Part shown: positions 1-7,114 of the stretch, piece by piece
Layout of the letters: each line of letters opens with the position of its first letter
Numbering within the stretch: position 1 is the stretch's first letter
Assembly: GCA_040235375.1 (NCBI GenBank)
Contig: JBECKQ010000362.1
Location: 1 to 8,134 of the forward strand
Source of the DNA: JBECKQ01 sp040235375
GTDB lineage: Bacteria; Planctomycetota; Phycisphaerae; UBA1845
Direction of reading: 5' to 3'
Length of the DNA: 8,134 bases
Translations under genes and position numbers: made by a program
Notes under the pieces: generated by a model
What the model was told of the DNA's origin: nothing
Database searches by the model: none
The model's input: only the letters and a program-made list of their open reading frames with translations

Positions 1-46
1 GCCCCCCCCCCGCGGGCGCCCCCCACGGCTCGCTCTCTTGCGACAG

Positions 47-78
47 TCCGGTCCGGCGTCTCTCTCTCGCCGGCCGGA
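47..78 (+). other. Bulged stem-loop upstream of the PEP-CTERM gene
   Basis: Positions 53-58 pair with 68-73 and positions 47-51 pair with 74-78, with T52 bulged, giving 11 base pairs around a pyrimidine loop (TCTCTCTCT, 59-67). No T-run follows it. It could be a Rho-independent-like terminator of a gene left of the window or a structured 5' leader of the gene at 138. The sequence does not decide between these. The pairing itself is seen directly; any function is inference. Confidence 0.4.
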
Positions 79-122
79 TGGGGAAAGGAAACGAACGTTA
101 AGGCTGCTCTCTCTCGAGGAAC

Positions 123-129
123 AGGAGGT
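123..129 (+). promoter_or_regulatory. Ribosome binding site of the PEP-CTERM gene
   Basis: AGGAGGT is a near-perfect Shine-Dalgarno sequence, eight bases before the ATG at 138. It fixes that start and favours this frame over the longer overlapping frame that opens at 38. I could not identify a convincing promoter in the 122 bases before it. Confidence 0.85.
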
Positions 130-137
130 AAGTACAA

Positions 138-713
138 ATGACCTGGAAACGGCTTTTGTTCCGCGCCGCGGCGATCGGTCTGCTGGCCGCCAGTCCGGCT
201 TGGGCGACGATCACCGTGATGCTCGATCCGCCCGCGCAGTCGGTGGCCATTTCGGCCCCGAGCGTGTCGGTGGACATCCTCGCGGACATACCCGAAGCGG
301 ACGCGATCGTGCAGTGGGGCTTGGACCTGTCGTACGACAGTCCCATTCTCGCCCTCTCGGGCGGCTCGTGGGCGAACGCGGTGACGATCAACACCGCCCT
401 GTTCGACGTGGCCGTTGCTCCAGACGGCGACGAGCTCTCGGCGCTGGTGCCGTTCAGCGCTGCGCCGTTGTGGGGCTCCAACGTCCTGCTGGCGACGGTC
501 GAGTTCGTACCGGTCGGTCTGGGCACATCGCCGCTGGTCTTGAGCGACAGCAACGGCGCCGGCGATCTGACGGAAGGGTTCGCCTTGGATCCCCCGCCGA
601 CGGGCGTGTTTGCCGACGTGGCTTATGTCCTCGGTGCGATCACGGTGACGCCGGAGCCGGCCACCATCGCCCTGCTTGCCCTTGGCGGACTCTGCCTGCT
701 TCGCCGCAGGTAG
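138..713 (+). CDS. PEP-CTERM sorting domain protein with a cohesin-like domain
   Basis: This 191-residue exported protein is likely processed and held at the cell envelope by an exosortase-type system. Residues 1-23 form a signal peptide: basic start WKR, hydrophobic core, and an AWA cleavage site before Thr24. The C-terminus is a textbook PEP-CTERM signal, with PEP at 172-174, a hydrophobic segment at about 175-188 and a closing RRR at 189-191. The middle (about 25-168) is beta-rich and resembles a cohesin domain. It contains VSVDIL (43-48), WGLDLSYDSPIL (60-71) and LLATVEFVPVGLGTSPLVL (117-135), matching the usual cohesin pattern of a strand, a 'LSYDP.vL' turn and a late 'LATvtF' strand. 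The start is set by a strong ribosome binding site. The sorting signal is seen directly; the cohesin assignment is inference at moderate to low confidence. The next gene downstream ends in a dockerin-type domain, a possible partner. No exosortase gene lies in the window. Confidence 0.88.
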   Translation: MTWKRLLFRAAAIGLLAASPAWATITVMLDPPAQSVAISAPSVSVDILADIPEADAIVQWGLDLSYDSPILALSGGSWANAVTINTALFDVAVAPDGDELSALVPFSAAPLWGSNVLLATVEFVPVGLGTSPLVLSDSNGAGDLTEGFALDPPPTGVFADVAYVLGAITVTPEPATIALLALGGLCLLRRR

Positions 714-1089
714 TTCAACAGTACCCGTGTGTGGCATTCCGTTCCTCCATGGATCATTCCGATTCATGAGGTTTCACAGGCCTGGACGTGGAAGGGGCGT
801 CGGTCGCATCCGGCCGCTCCTTCCGCGATTCCTGCGGGCACGTGACCCCGAAGTGGATCGCTTGCCAGGCCAGGCCGGACCGGGCGCCTGAGAGGCCGGT
901 TGCACATGCCAGAATCGCCCGCCACCAGACGCGATTTTCGTAGAGCCGATTCGCCGAGGCTCGCGCCCGTGCAGCCGAGCATCCGTTTTCTCATTTGCAA
1001 GCTGTCGCTGCATCAGGGAAGTCTGGCAGCGTTACGGACGATCGCCAGGCGTATGGCGTCGGGCGCGGACGGTGTGTCGCGAATCCTTC

Positions 1090-1113
1090 GCGCCGGGCGT
1101 GACGACCCGGCGC
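1090..1113 (+). other. Stem-loop just before the peptidase ribosome binding site
   Basis: GCGCCGGG (1090-1097) pairs perfectly with CCCGGCGC (1106-1113) around the eight-base loop CGTGACGA. It ends eight bases before the AGGAG ribosome binding site and has no T-run. It could be a 5'-leader structure that protects or tunes the long peptidase mRNA, or a terminator-like element for an upstream transcript. Its loop shares TGACGA with the stem-loop after the peptidase gene. Function is inference. Confidence 0.45.
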
Positions 1114-1121
1114 ATAGCATC

Positions 1122-1126
1122 AGGAG
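1122..1126 (+). promoter_or_regulatory. Ribosome binding site that selects a GTG start
   Basis: AGGAG lies nine bases before the GTG at 1136. The next in-frame starts, three consecutive ATG codons at 1154-1162, lie 27 or more bases away. Starting there would also remove the basic RK that opens the signal peptide. GTG at 1136 is therefore the better start. Confidence 0.7.
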
Positions 1127-1135
1127 CATATTGTC

Positions 1136-4100
1136 GTGATTCGAAAAACAGCGATGATGATGACCGTGGCCGCGTTTCTCTTGACGGCCGGCGCGCGCGC
1201 CGGCGAGATTCGCTGGCGATCCGGAACGGTACAGTTACCCGCAGTGACCTCCACCGAGGCGGCCGCCGACATCGCCACGATAGCCGGGCTGCGCGGCGCA
1301 GGTTTGCAACACATCGTCGTTCAGTTCGACGCACCCCTCTCCGAGGCCGAGCGCCGGATGTTGCGTGCCGCCGGCGTGCAACTCCTGAACTATGTTGGCG
1401 ACAACGCGTACTTCGCCGCGGTCTCCGCGCACCGGCTTGACGCACTCACACTCGGCCAGGTGCAATCACTGCGCGCCGCCGTACCTATTCAACGCGCGTG
1501 GAAGCTCCACCCTGCCCTGCTTGCCGACGAGATCGTTCCCTGGGCGATCGTTTCTGAACCAACTGACGGCGAGGCGAACGCGCCGACCAACGAAGAGCCG
1601 ACCGATGCATCGGAAACCGGTCCCACGCACGACGAGCTTATCGTCGCTGCCTACCTGCTCTTTCATTCGGATGTCGATCTGCTGACCGAAGGCGCCACCG
1701 TGCTCTATGGCCATGGCGCGGTTGTCCGCTCCTTCCTGCAAACCGTAAATGGCGCTGTGATCGAGCTTCCCTACGGCAGGATCAATGCCCTCGCCGACGA
1801 GGACGCCGTCCAGTACATCGAGCCGCCCTTGCCGCGCTTCGACGAAATGAACAACAGCAACCGCACGCGCACCGGCGCCGACATCGCCCAGGCACCGCCC
1901 TACGGACTCGACGGAACCGGCGTGTCGGTGCTGGTCTACGATGCCGGCGCCGTTCTCACCACGCATGCCGACTTCGGTGGACGCGCCTTCCTCGGTGATA
2001 CGGTGGCCCTGTCCGACCACTCCACGCACGTCGCCGGCACCATCGGCGGTGACGGGACCGCCAGTGCCGGCGCCTACGCCGGCATGGCTCCGGGCGTCGA
2101 GATCTGGTCCTACGGCTTCGAAACCGGTGGGCCCCTCGAGGCCGGCTTCCTCTACACCGACCCCGGCGACATCGAGAGCGACTACGATGAGGCCATCAAC
2201 GTCCACGGCGCCGACATCGCCAACAACTCCATCGGTACGAATACCGCCCCCAACGGATTCCCCTGCGAATGGACCGGCGACTACGGCGTCACCTCCACCG
2301 TCATCGACTCCATCGTGGCCGGCAGCCTCGGCGCTCCTTTCCGCATCGTCTGGGCCAACGGCAACGAGCGGCAGACCAGCCGTTGCGGCAGCACTTACGC
2401 CACAACCGCGCCGCCTGCCTGCGCGAAAAACCACATTACCGTCGGCGCCCTCAACTCCAACAACGATTCCGTCACATCGTTCACCAGTTGGGGCCCGGTG
2501 GATGACGGCCGGATCAAGCCCGACATCTCCGCACCCGGCTGCCAGTCCAATGACGACGGCGGCGTGACTTCCTGTTCCAGTTCCGGCGGGTATGCCGTCA
2601 AGTGCGGAACGTCGATGGCCTCGCCGACCGTGACCGGCCTCGGCGCGCTGCTCCTGGAGGACTTCCGCCAGCAATACCCCGGCGAGCCCGATTTCCGCAA
2701 CTCCACCCTCAAGGCGCTGCTCGCCCATACCGCGACCGATATCGTCAACCCCGGTCCTGACTATCAGACCGGCTATGGCTCAGTGCGCGTTGTCGACGCC
2801 ATCGAGCAGCTTCGCGCCGGCAATTTCCTTGAAGCGACCGTCGACCAGGGTGAAACGATGCAGTTGCTGGTCGTGGCCGGCCCCAGCGATCCCCAGATCA
2901 AGGTGACCATTGCCTGGGACGACCCTCCGGGAACGCCCAATGTCTCACCCGCACTGGTCAACGACCTCGACCTCGAGGTCTTCAGTCCTTCACTCGTTCA
3001 GTACTACCCCTGGACGCTTGACCCCCTGAATCCCGCCGCCGATGCCATTCGCACCCAGGCTGACCACCTCAACAACATCGAACAGGTGGTCATCGACAAC
3101 CCGACGGCCGGCGCTTACCTCATCGATGTCGTCGGCTTCAGCGTCCCCCAGGGCCCGCAGACGTTCTCCATCGTGGCCAGCCCCATGCTGATCAACTGCA
3201 GCACCATGGGGCGCATCGAACTCGATCGTCCCAGGTACCAGTGCGCGAGCACCGCCGAGATCTCGGTGATCGACTGTGATCTCAATTCCAACGGAAGCGT
3301 CGTCGAGACCGTCGTCATCAACATCGCCTCGACGACGGAGGCCGGCGGCGAGACAGTGACGCTCACCGAGACCGGCCCGGAGACGGCCCTGTTTACCGGC
3401 ACGATCGACATTGCTGCGGTCGATTCCAACGGTGTCCTGCAGGTTGTGGAAGGCGACACGATCACCGCCACCTACATCGACGCCGACGATGGCTTCGGCG
3501 GCACGAACGTGGTGGTCACGGCTGATGCCGTCGTGGATTGCACGAACCCCCTGATCTCCAACGTCGCCGCGGTCGACATCGACCCGCGCAGTGCCCGCGT
3601 CACTTTCAATACCGACGAGCCTGCCAGTGCCACTCTGCGCTACGGCCTCGATTGCGCAGCGCTGACGAACGAGATCACGGCGCCGGGCTTCAACACCGCC
3701 CACAGCATCGCCCTCAAGCAGCTCACCGACAACACGGTCTACTACTACGAACTGGAGGCCGAGGACGAGGCCGGCAATGTCACCATCGACACCAATGGCG
3801 GAATCTGCTACAGCTTCATGACGCCGGAGATCCCCGACTACTTCACCGAGTTGTTCCCCACGTTCGACCTCGCCAATTCGGTGATATCGTTCGCCCCCAA
3901 CGGCTCCATCGACTTCTACAGCGCGTGCCGCTACGACACGCAGGTGCTGCCTACCGATCCGGCTGGCGGAATCCCGCTCGCACTCAGTGATACGGGCACG
4001 CAAACCGTGCAACTGACCGGCGGACACCAGATCCTGCTCTACGGCACCAGCTACAGCACGCTCTACGTGAACGCCAACGGCAACATCACGTTCGACGGAG

Positions 4101-7057
4101 CCGACAGCGACTCGACCGAAACCATCGAGGACCACTTCTCCAGCCCGCGTATCTCCGCATTATTCGACGACCTCGATCCGTCCGAAGGCGGGCAGATTAC
4201 CTACAAGGAACTGTCCGATCGCGTTGTCGTCACCTGGTTCGACGTCCCGGAGGATGCTCAGAACAACGACAACACGTTCCAGATCGAGATGTACTACGAT
4301 GGGCGCATCCAGCTCGCCTGGCTTGATGTTGCGGCCCTTGATGGGCTCGTCGGATTGTCGAAGGGACTTGGTGTCCCCATCGATTACCTGCCCAGTGACC
4401 TCTCCGAGTTCGGCGACTGCGGCCCGCGCGCTCCCTCGGCTGCGGGACGAACCGTCGTCCTCGGCCAGAACCGCGAGGCGACTGTCGATCTGCTCGCGTC
4501 CGACGACGGCCTCCCGGCGCCGCCGGGAGCGCTCACCTACATCATCACCTCGCTGCCGACCTACGAGCTGCGCGACGCCGGCGACGACCACCTGATCACG
4601 CTCGGCGATCTGCCTTACGCTTTGGCGGACAACGGCAACCGGTTGCACTACACGCCGGCCAACGGATTCATCGGACTTGATTCCTTCGATTTCAAGGCCA
4701 ACGACGGCGGAACGCCGCCCGACGCCGGCGACTCCAACGTGGCCACCGTCATCCTCCAGGTGGACCCGGTCCTGATGCCGCCGCTCTTCGACGACTTCCC
4801 CGCCACGACCTACGACAGCGGCAAGTGGGGCATCATCGAGAACGCCACCATTGACGATGTCGGCATCGCCGAGCCCAGCCCACCGTACTCGGCGCGCCTC
4901 AACGGTGCACCCAGCGGCGGCGACACGCTCACGACCCACCTGATGGATCTCACCGGCGTGCCGGACGTCCGCATCAGCTACAGCTACGAGCGCACCGGCG
5001 GCGGCGAGAGCCCCGACGCCGGCGACAACCTCTACGTCGAGTTCCTCGACAGCAACGGCACGTGGCAGCTCATCCACCAGTACGCCGGCGATGGAACGGA
5101 CATGACCCAGTTCCAGTTCGCCGAAGCGCTTCTGCCGGCCTCGGCCATTCATGACAGTTTCCGCCTGCGTTTCCGCACCAAGGGTTCGTCCGGCACCAGC
5201 GCCATCGACGATTGGTTCGTCGACGACGTAGCGATCCGCATCGGCGACGCCCCCTACGCCCTCTCCTCGTACACCTCGGTGCGGCAGAACGAGTTCGCCG
5301 ACATCACGCTCGAGGCGTCCGATCCGAATCTCGACGTGCTGGATATCATCATTCTATCGCTGCCCCAACACGGTACGCTGACTGACCTCGGTGGTGGCGT
5401 CATCGATTCGAACGGCCTGCCCTACACCCTGTTGGACAACGGCGACGCCGTTCGCTACACCCCGGACACCGGCTACGCGGGCGCCGACAACTTCACGTTC
5501 AAGGCGAACGACGGCACGTATGATTCGAACGCGGCGGGCGCCGCGCTGTTCGTCGAGCCGGTGCTGGCCATCCCGTTCGAGGACGAGTTCCCGCTCATCG
5601 CTTTCGACGCGGGCAAGTGGGCCGTCACCGATGGCGCCAACATTGATAATGTCGGAATGGGCGAGCCCAGCGAGCCTTATTCGGCACGCTTCAACGGCAG
5701 TCCGACCGGTGGCGACGTGCTCACCACCTATGCCATTGACCTGGAGGGGCAGGCCGACATCAGGCTGAACTACTACTGGGAGCGCACCGGCGGCGGCGAG
5801 AGCCCCGATGCCGGTGATGACTTCTTTGTCGAGTACCTCAACTCCAATGGCGTGTGGCAGACCATCATTCAGTACTTCGGCGACGGACCCGACATGGTGG
5901 CCTACGAACTCGCCGAGTTCACTCTGCCGCCCAACGCCCTGCATCGCGACTTCCGCCTGCGCTTCCGCAACACCGCTTCCGTCGGCAACAACGATGACTG
6001 GTTCATCGACGACGTGCGGATCTTCTCCGTCGACGCCCCGACCGCGTTCGATCAATCGCTCGGCTTGCACAAGTTCGGCGAGGCGGACATCACGCTGGTC
6101 GGCACGGATCCCACCGGTGATCCTCTTGCCTACGTTGTTCTATCTCTTCCGAGCGAAGGAGAGTTGCGCGACCTGGGCAACGACTACCTGATCACCTCCG
6201 GAGACCTGCCCTACACGATCGCCAACGGCGCCGGGAACGTGCGCTACTCCTCGACACTTGGATACGTCGGCAACGTCAACTTCAACTTCCTGGTCAACGA
6301 CGGCGTGTTCGATTCCAACATCGCCAACGTTGCCATTCAGGTCGGTGGCGTCCTGCCCATTTACAGCTTCACCATGGACATCGATCCCGGCTGGACGGCG
6401 GAGGGCTTGTGGGAATTCGGCGTACCGCAAGGCACGCAAGGCCAGTGCTTCGACCCGACCTCCGGCCATACCGGAGACTTCGTGTACGGCTACAACCTCA
6501 GCGGCTGCTACGAAAGCAACCTTCCGCCGACCAGCCTGACCACGACTTCCCTGGATATGTCGCGCGTGGCCAATGCCAAGCTCCGCTTCTACCGCTGGCT
6601 CGGTGTCGAAGACTCGACGTTCGACGGCGCCAGCATCGAGGCATCCAGCGACCATACGACGTGGTCCACCGTGTGGGAGCACACGGGCGGCAACGTCAAC
6701 GAGACCGCCTGGACGCTGCAGACCTACGATATCTCCGCGGTCGCCGACGGTCAGCCCAACGTCTGGATTCGCTGGGTCATGGGGCCGTCGGACGGCTCCG
6801 CCGAATACTCCGGCTGGAACATCGACGACGTGTCCATCATCGGCGACTTCCTCGCCGATCCCGGCGACATCGACAAGGACGGCGATATCGACCTCACCGA
6901 TCACCGCGCATTCGTCGCCTGTCTGTTTGGCCCCGGCGCCACCCCGGCTCCGCCGGCGCCGATGCAGGCCTCCGACTGCCTCGATGCTTTCGACCTCGAT
7001 CTCGATGGCGACGTCGATCTCCGCGACTTTGCCCTCTTCGCCCTCGTCTTCGACTGA
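1136..7057 (+). CDS. Giant secreted S8 (KP-43-like) serine peptidase with dockerin-type C-terminus
   Basis: This 1973-residue protein is an exported subtilisin-family endopeptidase. A signal peptide (1-22, cleavage ARA before Gly23) precedes a prodomain of about 230 residues. The catalytic domain (about 255-560) has Asp269 in VYDAG, His295 in DHSTHVAGT, oxyanion Asn408 in WANGN and Ser493 in GTSMASP, so all key residues are present. Residues 562-685 match the jelly roll that follows the KP-43 catalytic domain (VNDLDLEV, then GPQTFSIVASP). Next come an Ig-like segment (686-802), an FN3-like domain (803-898), a nidogen-like domain (about 901-1099) and alternating cadherin-like and MAM/jelly-roll modules (1106-1903). 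The end (1909-1973) is a dockerin-type pair of Asp-rich calcium loops (Asp1913/1915/1917/1919/1922 and Asp1955/1957/1959/1961/1964). The start is GTG. Peptidase activity is well supported; the accessory domain names are by resemblance only. The substrate is unknown. Confidence 0.93.
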   Translation: MIRKTAMMMTVAAFLLTAGARAGEIRWRSGTVQLPAVTSTEAAADIATIAGLRGAGLQHIVVQFDAPLSEAERRMLRAAGVQLLNYVGDNAYFAAVSAHRLDALTLGQVQSLRAAVPIQRAWKLHPALLADEIVPWAIVSEPTDGEANAPTNEEPTDASETGPTHDELIVAAYLLFHSDVDLLTEGATVLYGHGAVVRSFLQTVNGAVIELPYGRINALADEDAVQYIEPPLPRFDEMNNSNRTRTGADIAQAPPYGLDGTGVSVLVYDAGAVLTTHADFGGRAFLGDTVALSDHSTHVAGTIGGDGTASAGAYAGMAPGVEIWSYGFETGGPLEAGFLYTDPGDIESDYDEAINVHGADIANNSIGTNTAPNGFPCEWTGDYGVTSTVIDSIVAGSLGAPFRIVWANGNERQTSRCGSTYATTAPPACAKNHITVGALNSNNDSVTSFTSWGPVDDGRIKPDISAPGCQSNDDGGVTSCSSSGGYAVKCGTSMASPTVTGLGALLLEDFRQQYPGEPDFRNSTLKALLAHTATDIVNPGPDYQTGYGSVRVVDAIEQLRAGNFLEATVDQGETMQLLVVAGPSDPQIKVTIAWDDPPGTPNVSPALVNDLDLEVFSPSLVQYYPWTLDPLNPAADAIRTQADHLNNIEQVVIDNPTAGAYLIDVVGFSVPQGPQTFSIVASPMLINCSTMGRIELDRPRYQCASTAEISVIDCDLNSNGSVVETVVINIASTTEAGGETVTLTETGPETALFTGTIDIAAVDSNGVLQVVEGDTITATYIDADDGFGGTNVVVTADAVVDCTNPLISNVAAVDIDPRSARVTFNTDEPASATLRYGLDCAALTNEITAPGFNTAHSIALKQLTDNTVYYYELEAEDEAGNVTIDTNGGICYSFMTPEIPDYFTELFPTFDLANSVISFAPNGSIDFYSACRYDTQVLPTDPAGGIPLALSDTGTQTVQLTGGHQILLYGTSYSTLYVNANGNITFDGADSDSTETIEDHFSSPRISALFDDLDPSEGGQITYKELSDRVVVTWFDVPEDAQNNDNTFQIEMYYDGRIQLAWLDVAALDGLVGLSKGLGVPIDYLPSDLSEFGDCGPRAPSAAGRTVVLGQNREATVDLLASDDGLPAPPGALTYIITSLPTYELRDAGDDHLITLGDLPYALADNGNRLHYTPANGFIGLDSFDFKANDGGTPPDAGDSNVATVILQVDPVLMPPLFDDFPATTYDSGKWGIIENATIDDVGIAEPSPPYSARLNGAPSGGDTLTTHLMDLTGVPDVRISYSYERTGGGESPDAGDNLYVEFLDSNGTWQLIHQYAGDGTDMTQFQFAEALLPASAIHDSFRLRFRTKGSSGTSAIDDWFVDDVAIRIGDAPYALSSYTSVRQNEFADITLEASDPNLDVLDIIILSLPQHGTLTDLGGGVIDSNGLPYTLLDNGDAVRYTPDTGYAGADNFTFKANDGTYDSNAAGAALFVEPVLAIPFEDEFPLIAFDAGKWAVTDGANIDNVGMGEPSEPYSARFNGSPTGGDVLTTYAIDLEGQADIRLNYYWERTGGGESPDAGDDFFVEYLNSNGVWQTIIQYFGDGPDMVAYELAEFTLPPNALHRDFRLRFRNTASVGNNDDWFIDDVRIFSVDAPTAFDQSLGLHKFGEADITLVGTDPTGDPLAYVVLSLPSEGELRDLGNDYLITSGDLPYTIANGAGNVRYSSTLGYVGNVNFNFLVNDGVFDSNIANVAIQVGGVLPIYSFTMDIDPGWTAEGLWEFGVPQGTQGQCFDPTSGHTGDFVYGYNLSGCYESNLPPTSLTTTSLDMSRVANAKLRFYRWLGVEDSTFDGASIEASSDHTTWSTVWEHTGGNVNETAWTLQTYDISAVADGQPNVWIRWVMGPSDGSAEYSGWNIDDVSIIGDFLADPGDIDKDGDIDLTDHRAFVACLFGPGATPAPPAPMQASDCLDAFDLDLDGDVDLRDFALFALVFD
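1187..1204. repeat. 18-bp perfect palindrome in the signal-peptide codons
   Basis: GCCGGCGCGCGCGCCGGC reads identically on both strands. It encodes the end of the signal peptide around the ARA cleavage site. The alternating CG core could adopt an unusual DNA form or an RNA hairpin near the start codon, but it may simply follow from Ala/Gly/Arg codons in GC-rich DNA. Confidence 0.6.
4451..6346 (+). repeat. Degenerate tandem repeat of a cadherin-like plus jelly-roll module pair
   Basis: Within the peptidase gene, unit 1 (about 4451-5242, residues 1106-1369) and unit 2 (about 5243-6031, residues 1370-1632) align along their length with a period near 790 bases. A third cadherin-like module (about 6032-6346) follows and leads into a more divergent jelly roll. 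Shared protein motifs include SLP, GDLPY or GLPY, NDG, PYSAR, ERTGGGESPDAGD and DDWF(V/I)DDV. At DNA level, 29 consecutive bases are identical at 4988-5016 and 5780-5808. The pattern indicates internal duplication of a two-domain cassette. Confidence 0.85.
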
Positions 7058-7083
7058 TCGCGCATTTTTGCACGCAACATCCG

Positions 7084-7114
7084 GAGCCCGGCCGGTGACG
7101 AGCCGGCCGGGCTC
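7084..7114 (+). terminator. Probable terminator of the peptidase gene
   Basis: GAGCCCGGCCGG (7084-7095) pairs perfectly with CCGGCCGGGCTC (7103-7114) around the seven-base loop TGACGAG. It sits 26 bases after the stop codon. The following TTCGCGC is not a true T-run, so termination may be of the T-poor kind or the hairpin may protect the mRNA 3' end. A second small stem-loop follows directly at 7116-7131. The pairing is seen directly; the role is inferred from position and strength. Confidence 0.65.

Larger units (their letters stand above)
714..1135. other. Gene-free spacer, 422 bases
   Basis: I see no supportable gene here. Short open frames exist on both strands (for example one from 900 to 1139 on the + strand) but lack a ribosome binding site and have arginine-rich, low-information translations typical of GC-rich non-coding DNA. 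No strong hairpin follows the stop at 713, so where the first transcript ends is unclear. The right end holds the stem-loop at 1090-1113 and the ribosome binding site at 1122-1126. A promoter for the peptidase gene probably lies here, but I could not recognise one. Confidence 0.6.

Noticed and set aside
1..24. Poly-C run and GC-only stretch at the left edge as a functional element
   Set aside because: Too short and cut off by the window edge; it could be normal GC-rich spacer or an assembly edge effect. Nothing in it supports a specific call.
38..769. 243-residue + strand open frame overlapping the PEP-CTERM gene
   Set aside because: Its translation is arginine/glycine-rich low-information sequence, it has no ribosome binding site, and the overlapping frame from 138 has a signal peptide, sorting signal and strong ribosome binding site.
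900..1139. 79-residue + strand open frame in the spacer before the peptidase gene
   Set aside because: No ribosome binding site and no recognisable motif; it overlaps the peptidase start and spans the 1090-1113 stem-loop. Composition is that of GC-rich non-coding DNA.
4451..6346. CRISPR-like or mobile-element repeat
   Set aside because: The repeats are in-frame, diverged, about 790 bases long and encode protein modules, so they are internal gene duplication rather than an array or insertion sequence.
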